A stretch of DNA of 64,000 nucleotides from Mesostigma viride. Lineage: Eukaryota; Streptophyta; Mesostigmatophyceae; Mesostigmatales; Mesostigmataceae. Made by a program: the position numbers and the translations under genes. The notes below the pieces were generated by a model. The model worked only from the letters and a program-made list of their open reading frames with translations. It was not told the origin of the DNA and made no database searches. Positions 1 to 9,600 of this stretch are shown here, piece after piece. Each line of letters starts with the position of its first letter. The stretch's first letter is position 1. The stretch spans positions 420,823-484,822 of the forward strand of contig RPFO01000312.1 of the NCBI GenBank assembly GCA_009746045.1, in the 5' to 3' direction.

Positions 1-33
1 CTGCTATAATTTTCCGACGCTATTACGCAATAA

Positions 34-1460
34 ATGGCGAACAAACGCGCCTCCACGCAACGCAGCCTGCATGGCGGCTGCGCTCGGCAATCAAAATACG
101 TCTGCAGCTCCGGCTGCAGCTTCGCCATCCGGTCCGGCAGGCAGCGGTGACGCTAGTCGTGCACTGGTGCTCGCCCAGCCCCCCGGGAGTCTTGCCTCGC
201 CATCTGCATCGCCAGAGCCCAAGCGCAGCCGCTCTGCCGAGCCGCACTGGGACGAGATCCCCTTTGACATCAACGCATATGGCTTCTGGAACCGCGGTCC
301 AGGAGTCTTCATGGAAGACGTGTTTTTCGGCACGTACGCCTCGATCGCTTATGGACCCGTGCTTGTACCTGTGCTCCCACAACCGCGGCCGCTGGCCAGG
401 CGGTCAGCCTGCCGACCCCGTCGAGGATCTCCCGCGAGTTGGCCGCATGAATCGCCCCAAGCTCCAACGCTTCGCCCTCTGCTCCCTCCTCGGGCGCTCC
501 GACGTCGAGATCTGGGCCCCCCCACCATGGCCCCCCACCGTTGCGACAGAATCCATCATCCGCGCCCTCCTTAAGGAAGCTTTCGAGCAGCACGTGACCC
601 CCCTTGCCACAGATGTGGCGGCAATGGGCGGCACGCTGGCTGCTGTCAGAGCTCCCCACCATCTCCACCGCCACCTCCACCCTCCTCGCCTCCTCCACCG
701 CCACCACCCCGGCCGCCCACCTCCGACGCCATCACCGCCCAGCTCCGCGACATCGACCAGCGTTGCCACCAGGACAATGCCATTGCTATCGAGGTCCTGC
801 AGTTCTAACACCGCAGGCCCCACCGCCCAGGCGGTGAAGGACATTGCCGCCAAGCCAGCCCCTGCTGGCCTGGCCGGTGATGCTCCTCCCATCACGACCT
901 GGGCGGACATGCTTATATAAGCAGCACACCACCTCCACCACCTCCGCCGTCGCAGCCCAGCTCCAGCGGCAGACGCTTGTTGACCTCCGCGAGGAGGCCG
1001 AGCTCGCCAAGCGCAGCCTCAACGCCATACTCAAGAACTTCGCCATGGAGGAAGGTGAGAATTCCGCCGAGAAGCTTGCACGTGCGTTTGAGAGCAAAAT
1101 CCTTGCACGCATGGGCCTTCTTGGTGAGATTAAGCTGACCGCCCACCGCCTCCCCCGCGCGGGGTAAGGCAGGGGCGCCTCCGCTTCTTCTCATCTTTGA
1201 GAGCTAGCCCAGCGGACAAGATTTCGTTTCTCAGACGCCGCAAGCGGCTCGAGAAGACTCCCTTCACCGTGGACGACGACTTGACCCTGGCGCAGCAACA
1301 ACGGCGACGGGAGCTATGGCCGACCTACCTCCAGCTCCGGCAGACCAAGGCGGGCCAGCCGGTGTACTGGAAGGGGGCGGCCATCTACGTCGGCCACAAG
1401 CCCTGGCACGCGACCCCCTCGACCACCGCGGCCCCAGCGACTCCAGAAGCCCCAGCCTAG
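34..1460 (+). pseudogene. Broken L1-like ORF1 (subfamily with KAGQPVYWKG C-terminus)
   Basis: Degenerate copy of the ORF1 that is intact at 1801-3147. It starts at ATG 34 after an A/T-rich leader like the one at 1760-1800. The N-terminal Ala/Ser/Pro-rich segment, the middle helical part and the C-terminal domain are all present but fall in different frames, so several indels have broken it. The last 264 bp (1197-1460) keep an open C-terminal domain with FLRRRKRLEKT, DDDLTLAQQQRRRELWP and YWKGAAIYVGHKPW. In this family such proteins are RNA-binding chaperones of the retrotransposition particle. The C-terminus differs from the 1801 copy in the same way as the fragments at 37662 and 44991, so it is a separate subfamily. 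A stop at 1458-1460 ends it. Confidence 0.75.
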
Positions 1461-1652
1461 GGGAATACAGCAGCAGTAGTGTAGAATAGTTAGACAGTGG
1501 CCTTGTACATGCCCGCCTACTACAGGCACTATACCAGCTGAGGCCTAGCCTTTTTAGTCATGTACATGTGTGCCTATGATGAGCCACCCTCCAGATGATG
1601 CCTAGCTTTATTTAATTATGCAGTGCCCATGCAGGGATCTCATCTGCATCAA
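1461..1652 (+). repeat. 3' UTR remnant of the subfamily-B ORF1 element
   Basis: Matches the sequence after the stop at 38142 and after 45260 (ggggaatacagcagta, then actataccagct and gatgcctagcttta). It lacks the terminal hairpin and tail because the next element begins near 1653. Confidence 0.6.
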
Positions 1653-3591
1653 AAAGCCACGAGCCACGAGGTAGCCATGGCTGACGGCGGAGCTCATAAC
1701 TTTCACGTTTGAGCCCCAAATTCAGCTGTGAATATCACTATCGCTTCGTCTTTCTAAGACGCACATGCTGATATAATTTTCCGAATCTAACACGCAATAT
1801 ATGACGAGCAAACGTCCTTTGACGCAACGCAGTTTGGCGGATGCGCTCGCCCATGAAAATGCGGCAGCTGCGGCTGCAGCTTCGCCATCAGGTCCGGCAG
1901 GCAGCGGTGACACTAGTCGTGCACTGGTAGCCACCCAGCAACCTCCCGGGCTTAAAGCCTCGCCATCGGCATCGCCTGACCCGAAACGCACCCGCCCAGC
2001 CGACAAAACAGGATGGTCCCGCCCCTCGGAACCGCGCTTTCGGTTCCACCCTTTCAAGGTCGATGATCACGACTGGAACAACATGTCTCCTGACGATGCT
2101 ATGGACTGCATCTTCTTCGGGGACTACGCCTCGCTTTACGACCTGTGCCTCCATCTCTCCGACCAAGGTCGCCTCCTCTGCAGCAACGGCAGCCCCTGGC
2201 TATCCTCCGGCGCCATGCTTGGCTGCACCCGCCCCGAACTCCAGCACGCCGTCCTCAACTCCCTTCTCCAGCGCTCTGACGGCGAGATCTGGGCTCCATC
2301 AATCTCCGCCTCCACCCTCCGTTCCATCCTCACGGAAGCCTTTCAGCAGCACGTGACCCCCCTTGCTGCCGACATTTCAGCAATCGGCGGCACGCTGACT
2401 GCTGAACTTCCTCACATTTCCACCGCCGCCGCCTCCACCTCCACCGCCGTTTCCGCCTTCACTGCCGACATCAAAGCCCAGCTCCTCGACCTCGACCAAC
2501 GCCTTCAAGCCACCGCCACCGCCCTTGAGAGCTTGCATGACACCGCCGGCCTCACCGCCCAAGCGGTGCAGGAAATCGCTGCCCAGCCGGCACCTGCTGG
2601 CCCGGCCAGTGATGTTCCCTCCACCTGGGCGGACTTGCTTAAGCAGCACACCACCTCCACCACCTCCACCATCTCGGCACAACTCAAGCAACAAGCCCTC
2701 GACCTTCGCGAGGAAACCGACATCGCCCGGCGCAGCCACAATGTCATCGTCAAGCACTTCGACCAGCCGGCAGGTGAGACCTCCACGAGCCTTCTTGAGG
2801 CATTTAAGCGCGACATTCTTGCCCCCATGCTACTCACTGGTGAGCTGGACATGTCGGCTGTCCGCCTCCCCCGCGCGCGGGGGAAGGCTGGCCCGGCACC
2901 CGTGCTCCTCACCTTTAAGTACATGGCGGACAAGCTGTCGTTCCTTAAATGCCGCAAGAAGCTCTCGAGGACTCGCTTCACGCTGGACGACGACTTGACC
3001 CTGGCCCAGCAACAGCGGCGACGCGAGCTATGGCCGACCTACCTTCAGCTCCGGCACAGCGCAGGGGGGAAGCCGGTATACTGGAGGGGGGCGGTCATCC
3101 ACGTTGACCACAAGCCCTGGCAGCCCCCTCCTGCCACCCCAGACTAGGGAATTCATACCAGTAGTGTAGATTAGTCAGGCTTAGCCTAGCATGTGGCCCA
3201 CGCGCATGTGCGCCCATAATGGCCCCCATGGATGTTGTCTACAGAATTTAGCCAAGCCCTGCCTATAACGGGACCCCCATGGATGTTGCATTAAGAATTG
3301 AGCCATGCTATGCCATGCAGAGAGATGCTCTCTGTCGAGAAGCCATGTCCTAGCTCTTGTATAGCCATGATGATCTTCCTCCCTCACAGGCATGCTCCCC
3401 CCTTACCCGGGCATAGCGTGATAGACCATGAGGGTGCAGGTGCCCTGGTGCACCTAGAGCAGGGGTAGCTTACATTCCCACCCTTGCATGAAGTAGCCTA
3501 GAATGTATGATAGGCCATATGCCCCTTCTCTGGGCTATGTGCTACATATACTCCCAACGGAGTTATGTTACAATTCAATTCAATTCAATTC
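1653..3591 (+). mobile_element. ORF1-only L1-like retroelement, full-length-looking
   Basis: The 5' UTR (about 1653-1800) is also present in antisense at 43129-43280, which fixes the 5' border near gccacgagccacgag. One ORF follows (1801-3147), then a 440-bp 3' UTR with no ORF2, a terminal hairpin CTCC-CAAC-GGAG at 3551-3562 and a (CAATT)n tail at 3571-3591. No reverse transcriptase or endonuclease lies inside, so it must use the machinery of another element. The organisation resembles mammalian HAL1 (half-L1) elements; that comparison is inference. Confidence 0.65.
1801..3147 (+). CDS. L1-like ORF1 protein (RNA-binding, intact)
   Basis: 448 aa, intact. Residues 1-70 are low complexity, rich in Ala/Ser/Pro. 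Residues about 180-320 look helical and rich in Ala/Thr/Gln, compatible with a coiled coil. A probable RRM-like fold follows: RRSHNVIVKHF near 305 reads as the first RNP-type strand and PVLLTFKYMADKLSFLK near 370 as the second. The C-terminal domain carries LDDDLTLAQQQRRRELWP and YWRGAVIHVDHKPW. This coiled coil, RRM, CTD order is that of L1 ORF1p (transposase_22 type), a nucleic-acid chaperone that coats element RNA. The start is the ATG just after the A/T-rich leader shared by the copies at 34 and 43128. At least five other partial copies in the window match it. The assignment rests on motif reading only, with no alignment run. Confidence 0.8.
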   Translation: MTSKRPLTQRSLADALAHENAAAAAAASPSGPAGSGDTSRALVATQQPPGLKASPSASPDPKRTRPADKTGWSRPSEPRFRFHPFKVDDHDWNNMSPDDAMDCIFFGDYASLYDLCLHLSDQGRLLCSNGSPWLSSGAMLGCTRPELQHAVLNSLLQRSDGEIWAPSISASTLRSILTEAFQQHVTPLAADISAIGGTLTAELPHISTAAASTSTAVSAFTADIKAQLLDLDQRLQATATALESLHDTAGLTAQAVQEIAAQPAPAGPASDVPSTWADLLKQHTTSTTSTISAQLKQQALDLREETDIARRSHNVIVKHFDQPAGETSTSLLEAFKRDILAPMLLTGELDMSAVRLPRARGKAGPAPVLLTFKYMADKLSFLKCRKKLSRTRFTLDDDLTLAQQQRRRELWPTYLQLRHSAGGKPVYWRGAVIHVDHKPWQPPPATPD

Positions 3592-4193
3592 ATGCAGGGA
3601 GTCCCTCCCTGCTGAGAAGCCATGCCCTAGCTCTCGTATAGCCATGATGATCTTCCCGCCGCCCACCTGGCATGCTCCCCCTTAACAGGGCATAGCGTGA
3701 TAGACCATGAGGGTGCAGGTGCCCTGGTGCACCTAGAGCAAGGGTAGCTTACATTCCCACCCTTGCATGAAGTAGCCTAGAATGTATTAAAAGCCGTATG
3801 CCCCTTCTCGGGGATATGTGCTACATTTACTCCCAACGGAGTGATGTTGATAATTAATTAATTAATTAATTAATCTGTGTGTGTAGGAGTACTACACACG
3901 TGTCTGCACGCGAGACTTGTTCAGTCTCGCAACGTGATGCCCCTTCTCGGGGATATGTGCTACATTTACTCCCAACGGAGTGATGTTGATAATTAATTAA
4001 TTAATTAATCTGTGTGTGTAGGAGTACTACACACGTGTCTGCACGCGAGACTTGTTCAGTCTCGCAACGTGAGACGGGCTGAACACGGCTGGAATCTTCT
4101 TTATTAGAAGGGGGCGTAGCCGGTACTATCGAGATCAGCCAAGCGTATATTCTGATTTGGCACGCCGCAAAGGTGAAAACCATTTGCGTTCAG
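3592..4193 (+). repeat. 3'-end fragments of ORF1 elements and a 136-bp tandem duplication
   Basis: 3593-3874 repeats the 3' UTR of the previous element (gccctggtgcacctagagca, hairpin at 3830-3841) and ends in (TTAA)n. A segment of about 136 bp (3802-3937) is then repeated at 3938-4071; each copy has the hairpin, a (TTAA)n tail and a block starting ctgtgtgtgtaggagtac. 4072-4193 has no recognisable content. No coding frame of note. Confidence 0.6.
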
Positions 4194-4246
4194 TGCTCAT
4201 CATATATTGCGTAATAGCTTCGGAAAATTATATCAGCATGTGCGTC
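4194..4246 (-). mobile_element. Antisense 5' fragment of an ORF1 element, left part
   Basis: Reverse complement of the leader just upstream of ATG 1801 and of the first codons. It continues at 5554-5611 in exactly the order seen uninterrupted at 43129-43210. The two parts were separated by the insertions at 4247-5544. Confidence 0.7.
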
Positions 4247-4909
4247 ACACACAAGCTGTCGTTCCTTAAATGCCGCAAGAAGCTCTCAAGGACTCGCTTC
4301 ACGCTGGACGACGACTTGACCCTGGCCCAGCAACAGCGGCGACGCGAGCTATGGCCGACCTACCTTCAGCTCCGGCACAGCGCAGGGGGGAAGCCGGTAT
4401 ACTGGAGGGGGGCGGTCATCCACGTTGACCACAAGCCCTGGCAGCCCCCTCCTGCCACCCCAGACTAGGGAATTCATACCAGTAGTGTAGATTAGTCAGG
4501 CTTAGCCTAGCATGTGGCCCACGCGCATGTGCGCCCATAACGGCCCCCATGGATGTTGTCTACAGAATTTAGCCAAGCCCTGCCTATAAAGGGACCCCCA
4601 TGGATGTTGCATTAAGAATTTCGCCATGCTATGCCATGCAGAGAGATGCTCTCTGTAGAGAAGCCATGTCCTAGCTCTTGTATAGCCATGATGATCTTCC
4701 CCACCTATGACAGGCTCCCCTTCGCTGGGTGCTGCCTGAAACTCTGGGTGGTGCAGGTGCCCTAGTGCACCTAGAGCAAGTGTTGTTTACATTCCCACCC
4801 TTGCAGGAAGTAGCTTAGAATGTATGATAGGTCATATGCCCCTTCTCTGGGCTATGTGCTACATATACTCCCAACGGAGTTATGTTACAATTCAATTCAA
4901 TTCAATTCA
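4247..4909 (+). mobile_element. 5'-truncated ORF1 element with 9-bp target duplication
   Basis: Contains the ORF1 C-terminal domain (4251-4468, from KLSFLKCRKKLSRTRF to the stop), the 3' UTR, the terminal hairpin at 4868-4879 and a (CAATT)n tail. It is flanked by ATGTGCGTC at 4238-4246 and 4910-4918, the target site duplication. 5' truncation, tail and duplication are the signature of target-primed reverse transcription. Confidence 0.75.
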
Positions 4910-4918
4910 ATGTGCGTC

Positions 4919-5544
4919 ACCCAAACTGGCAGCTAGGCTAGACGGCACGTTTTACAGGATGCTCCGACAGGTCCTTAACGTAGGTTTTTCCGAGCGTCCG
5001 TCATCAGAGTCTTTGTATCATGGCATGCCTCGTGTTTCGGACGAGATTAGGCAGCGTAGGATAGCATTTGTAGGACACCTTGCCCGCACCAGCCAGGTCG
5101 ACACCACCCTTGGTCTGGCCGGCCCCCAGCGGCTTGGCCAGCCAGGGCGGCACATTCTGACCTGGCCTGGCCCCGAGGACATTCCCAAATGGGTAGGGAA
5201 ACCTGTCACCAACTACGTTCAGATGTTGCTGGACGACCTAGTGGTCCCAGCCCTGGCAGTTTGAGCACCGCATCCACTCTCTCTCCCGTCTTTGGACTGC
5301 CATGCAGGACAAGACGCGGTGGAAGAAGATTGTCATGCAAGGCGCACACGCCCGACCCTGTGGGCAAGCCACCTCCCCCCAAGCGGCGGAGGCGTTTTGA
5401 TGAGTAGTGTAGTTAGGATTTTCTAGATAGCTTAGAGTTAGGATAGTTCGATCACGCGGCTTCCTCCACCCCATCCATCATGGAATATGTGCTACATGAC
5501 CTCCCCACGGAGGCATGTTATAATTTAATTTAATTTAATTTTTA
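4919..5544 (+). mobile_element. 5'-truncated LINE 3' end (ORF2 C-terminus), same target site
   Basis: Encodes the C-terminal tail of a LINE ORF2: RQRRIAFVGHLAR followed by LGLAGPQRLGQPG and a basic end KPPPPKRRRRFDE. The frame is broken twice, near 5253 and near 5335, each time by a 4-bp insertion relative to the copy at 5714. The 3' end has hairpin CTCC-CCAC-GGAG at 5501-5512 and an (ATTTA)n tail. It is flanked by ATGTGCGTC at 4910-4918 and 5545-5553, so it landed at the same duplicated target as its left neighbour. Confidence 0.7.
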
Positions 5545-5553
5545 ATGTGCGTC

Positions 5554-5611
5554 TTAGAAAGACGAAGCTATAGTGATATTCACAGCCGAATTCGGTGCTC
5601 AAACGTGAAAG
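5554..5611 (-). mobile_element. Antisense 5' UTR fragment of an ORF1 element, right part
   Basis: Continuation of 4194-4246 (ttagaaagacgaag... tgctcaaacgtgaaag), matching 43170-43228 in order and orientation. After 5611 the match to the family ends and about 90 bp of unassigned sequence follows. Confidence 0.65.
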
Positions 5612-5703
5612 CAGCATGGTTATTAGGCTGTTTTACTTCATTTCGCGGTGTGGAGTGTCCCATGCCATCTAGTTGTAGTTATTTTGTCGTGGTTTCGCTT
5701 GTT

Positions 5704-6130
5704 TATTGTTGGGGGTCTGGCCGGCCCCCAGCGGCTTGGCCAGCCAGGGCGGCACATTCTGACCTGGCCTGGCCCCGAGGACATTCCCAAATGGGTAGGG
5801 AAACCTGTCACCAACTACGTTCAGATGTTGCTGGACGACCTAGTCGTCCCAGCCCAGTTTGAGCACCGCATCCACTCTCTCTCCCGTCTTTGGACTGCCA
5901 TGCAGGACAAGACGCGGTGGAAGAAGATTGTCAAGGCGCACACGCCCGACCCTGTGGGCAAGCCACCTCCCCCCAAGCGGAGGAGGCGTTTTGATGAGTA
6001 GTGTAGTTAGGATTTTCCTAGATAGCTTAGAGTTAGGATAGTTCGATCACGCGGCTTCCTCCACCCCATCCATCATGAAATATGTGCTACATGACCTCCC
6101 CACGGAGGCATGTTATAATTTAATTTTTAA
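5704..6130 (+). mobile_element. 5'-truncated LINE 3' end with TSD
   Basis: Second copy of the ORF2 C-terminus (open at 5714-6001, ending KRRRRFDE), hairpin at 6096-6107 and a short (AATTT) tail. TCGCTTGTT at 5695-5703 and 6131-6139 flanks it as a 9-bp target duplication. It lacks the two 4-bp insertions seen in the 4919 copy and so shows the ancestral frame of this tail domain. Confidence 0.7.
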
Positions 6131-6139
6131 TCGCTTGTT

Positions 6140-6660
6140 AGGGTTGGCTTTGTTTATGAAGTGAGACAACTATGTCTGGACGCATGGCGATCCCACGCCG
6201 TTGAAGGACTGGTTAATGCGGTGCATTCACTCTTATGTAAGTAAAATATAACTTTTAATGTCTATACAATCAGAGTCCATTACTGTTAGATGCGCAGAAC
6301 GTTGGTATGCAGACAGGTAAGGGGTTCCGTGGGCTCCACGCCTTTCTCTCAGATGCCTACTCTAGACCTTACACGACGTTGGACCGTCATGCATCCAGAA
6401 ATATTTGCCTCACTCAAAAAGAAAAAAGAAAAAAGGAAAGAAAATAGAAAACACGGGAAGACCTTGATGCTTTAATACGAATCGAGAATGTTGCCGTGCT
6501 ATTGGGTGTCTCACGTGAGGCTCACTTGACTTTTGAGCATCATTCAGCGTTGCACCTGCCTGCCAGCTTGGAAAAAAAAGCCTGGTCTAGTTTTTGACAT
6601 TATTGCTCAAGCTCCATTAGGAGGCATCAACGCTAGGTGATGTTGTGAGCATGGCTCCTT
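6140..6660. other. Gene-poor spacer, probable 3' flank of the translocator
   Basis: No coding frame or repeat I can support. An A-rich purine run lies at about 6413-6450. The part next to 6661 should contain the 3' UTR of the minus-strand translocator; I could not identify a poly(A) signal with confidence. Confidence 0.3.
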
Positions 6661-9600
6661 CTACGCCGTCTTCACATCCGCATGGCCCTCCTTCTCCTTC
6701 TTTTCCTTCTTGCCAGAGGTGACACGCGAATACAAGAAGACACCGAGCAGAGCAATCGCCGTACCTGCCAGGCGGCAGACCACACCCAGGCACACACCCT
6801 TGTCATCAGCAGATTGAAGGAACCATGCCATGGAAGCGAGTCCGTTGCCTATAAATGTGACAATGGGCAAGGCAAACTCCCAATGCACTGCTGCCTTCTT
6901 TTGAGACAAACTCTTCTGGTGCCTTCAGTAGATAGTATGTATGTGCAGGGAGTCAGCAGCAGAGTGGGGAGAAGAGATGCCCATGGGGAGAAGAGAGACA
7001 GACGAACTCGACAAAGGCAGCCAACATCATGATGCTCAAGCGCAGTGCTAAAGTACAGCAAATGGCTCCAATAGGAGCAGAAACACACAAGGATGTGGCA
7101 TTGTGGGGGAGCTTATCACAGCATCAAGTGACGGTTGCCAGCGGCATGCTTGCGCAATAACCACAGGGCCGCGGCACCCAGTTCCCAGACAACCCATGGC
7201 AGTTGGGCATGAGACGAGAGGGTATCCGAGGCCCCCCCATGTCCCAGAAACCCAAAGAGGGTCTTGTTCTATAGAACACAACTATTGAACACAACTCCAA
7301 GCATGAACTGGTCAGGAGCTCTGCAGTACCCAGTGCACACAAGCTAATGCTTCCATCTACCACATCATCAACCTCACCAAAAATTCATCAAGAAACCTAG
7401 GGCTGGGACCAGGCCTATTTATGGTCACAGGTTCCAGTCCCCACCGCGATTGACTGCTCCATTGGCACAGCATCGCAGGTATGCTTGTTTACGGCAGTCC
7501 TGATGCTGGACATGCTGCCACATCTCCATGATACTGCGCCACATTTTCCCGTCCCCCTTCGCAGGGACCTGAAGGCAGTCGGCAGCCCAGCTGGGGCAAA
7601 GGGCATGCGTCGTCGGCCCCCCCGGACATGTAGGCCTGCGCTGATGGACTGAAGGACATAGAGGATCCAGCCTCCAACCTAGTCTCTTCTCATTCACTCA
7701 AGCGACTTCTCAAGCATTCTCAAGCATTCTCAAGCATATTATTTCCTCTTGATTCCAAACCATTACCCTCTGCCTGCATCAATGGTTGCCTATCATGATA
7801 ACATCTCTCACGTATGTCACTGCCATTTGTCACCCACCCACGGCGTTGAGGGGCTCCACGGGCGTGCGGAAGAAGAGGATGGAGGAGACGATGACGACCA
7901 CGCGCTTGACGCAGTTGCCAACCGAGTGGGTCACGGGGGATACCTTGGCCAGGATCATGTAGGATACCTGGCGCAAGACCGGGCGGGGTGGGGGGTGGGG
8001 GGAGCACAGGGCAACCATGAGTGCAGGCCAGCCCGACATGGCGGACAGAGAGGTGAGGTGCGGGGAATGCAGCGTTTTGCATGTGCCCTACAGCTGTCCT
8101 TGGTACTCGGTGCTAGGATGAAGGCAACACTCTGGTATTGACGTTCATGGGGCTCAGGGGATGGTGCCATGAACAGCGCAGGATTGGCTGGGACAGACTG
8201 GATGGCTGCATGTCCCGCGCTACATCCGCCTCACCCTTTGGCCAGTAAGCTGCAACCATCAACAAGACCTCACTTGATACAACTCCCAACAACTGATCCA
8301 ACACCAAGCAATCTGCTGCCGATGCGGCCACTCACGTGGTGGGTGGCGGGTGCGTCGGGCCCCTGCACATGCATGCAACCTCCACACAGGATGACACTAA
8401 TCCAGTCAAGTTGGCTTAGCCTCCTGTAACTGGCTGTCCCGCTGCCCTGACCCCCCCTGTAACTGGCTGTACCGATAGACAGAGATGATATAGGCTGATA
8501 CACAGAGATGATATCGGCTGATGGACAGAGATGATATAGGCTGATAGACAGAGATGATATAGGCTGATAGACAGAGATGATATAGGCTGATACACAGAGA
8601 TGATATCGGCTGATACACAGAGATGATATCGGCTGATAGACAGAGATGATATCGGCTGATGGACAGAGATGATATAGGCTGATAGACAGAGATGATATAG
8701 GCTGATACACAGAGATGATATCGGCTGATACACAGAGATGATATCGGCTGATAGACAGAGATGATATAGGCTGGCCTATGTGGGAGGGAGGGGGTCGCAA
8801 CTCTATCCTAACCACTCGCCAGCTGGCATCGTAGAATGACCACCCATCTGCTGGAACAGTGACCACCCATCTGCCAGTCCAGTGACCACCCACCTGCTGG
8901 TACGCGTGGAAGCACACGGCAGCCAGCAGCGCCTGCGTCATGACCACACCCGCGTCCAGCCCGCGCGCGGCGAACACGGCCGGTGACAGCTGCCAGCCCT
9001 CCGCGATGATGGCGACCGGCGCGAGCAGGAAGAAGGAGATGATGGTGATGATGGAGAACAAGTTGATATTGTCCAGGGGGGCCACGTCCGTCACCTGCGC
9101 GGCGCGTGGGGGGGCAATCGGCGCCACGGCATCAGGGGACCGCAGCACAACATGCACACGTCCTGGTGATCGAGACGTACAGTGGTCGGCATATAACGGC
9201 ACGGGCAGCATGGAGGCTCCCAACCACCCTCTGTGGTGTTGCACGTTGCAACCACGGGGCATCAGCCATGGACCCTGAACCTCTCATGGCCCTGACTTAG
9301 CAGGACATGGCAGGAAGGCGGAGGCTGCACTCAAAACACTGGCAACCACCCCGCCAACACCCGCGCCACCCGCAGCGATCAACCCACGATCCGAGTGCAG
9401 ATCCCTGCCCACACGTGGCCACCAAAACACCTCACATGCTGCAAGAGAGCACAGTTTGGCTGTGAAGTTCGCAGTAATGGCTGCACCACCGCACCTGGGT
9501 TCCTACAACCTCACGCTCCAGCGGTCACAACTCAACCTTAACCTGCCATGCGACACCATGGTCCGTGTGGCAGCCCATGAGTGGCCAAGTGTCACAACGC

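Noticed and set aside
4194-5611. LINE 5' inversion by twin priming
   Set aside because: The inverted leader looked like a twin-priming junction at first, but it continues in register beyond the inserts and repeats of ATGTGCGTC flank each insert, so it is an older antisense copy split by later insertions.
8476-8772. Possible CRISPR array
   Set aside because: Units are contiguous with no unique spacers, and the locus is a eukaryotic intron.
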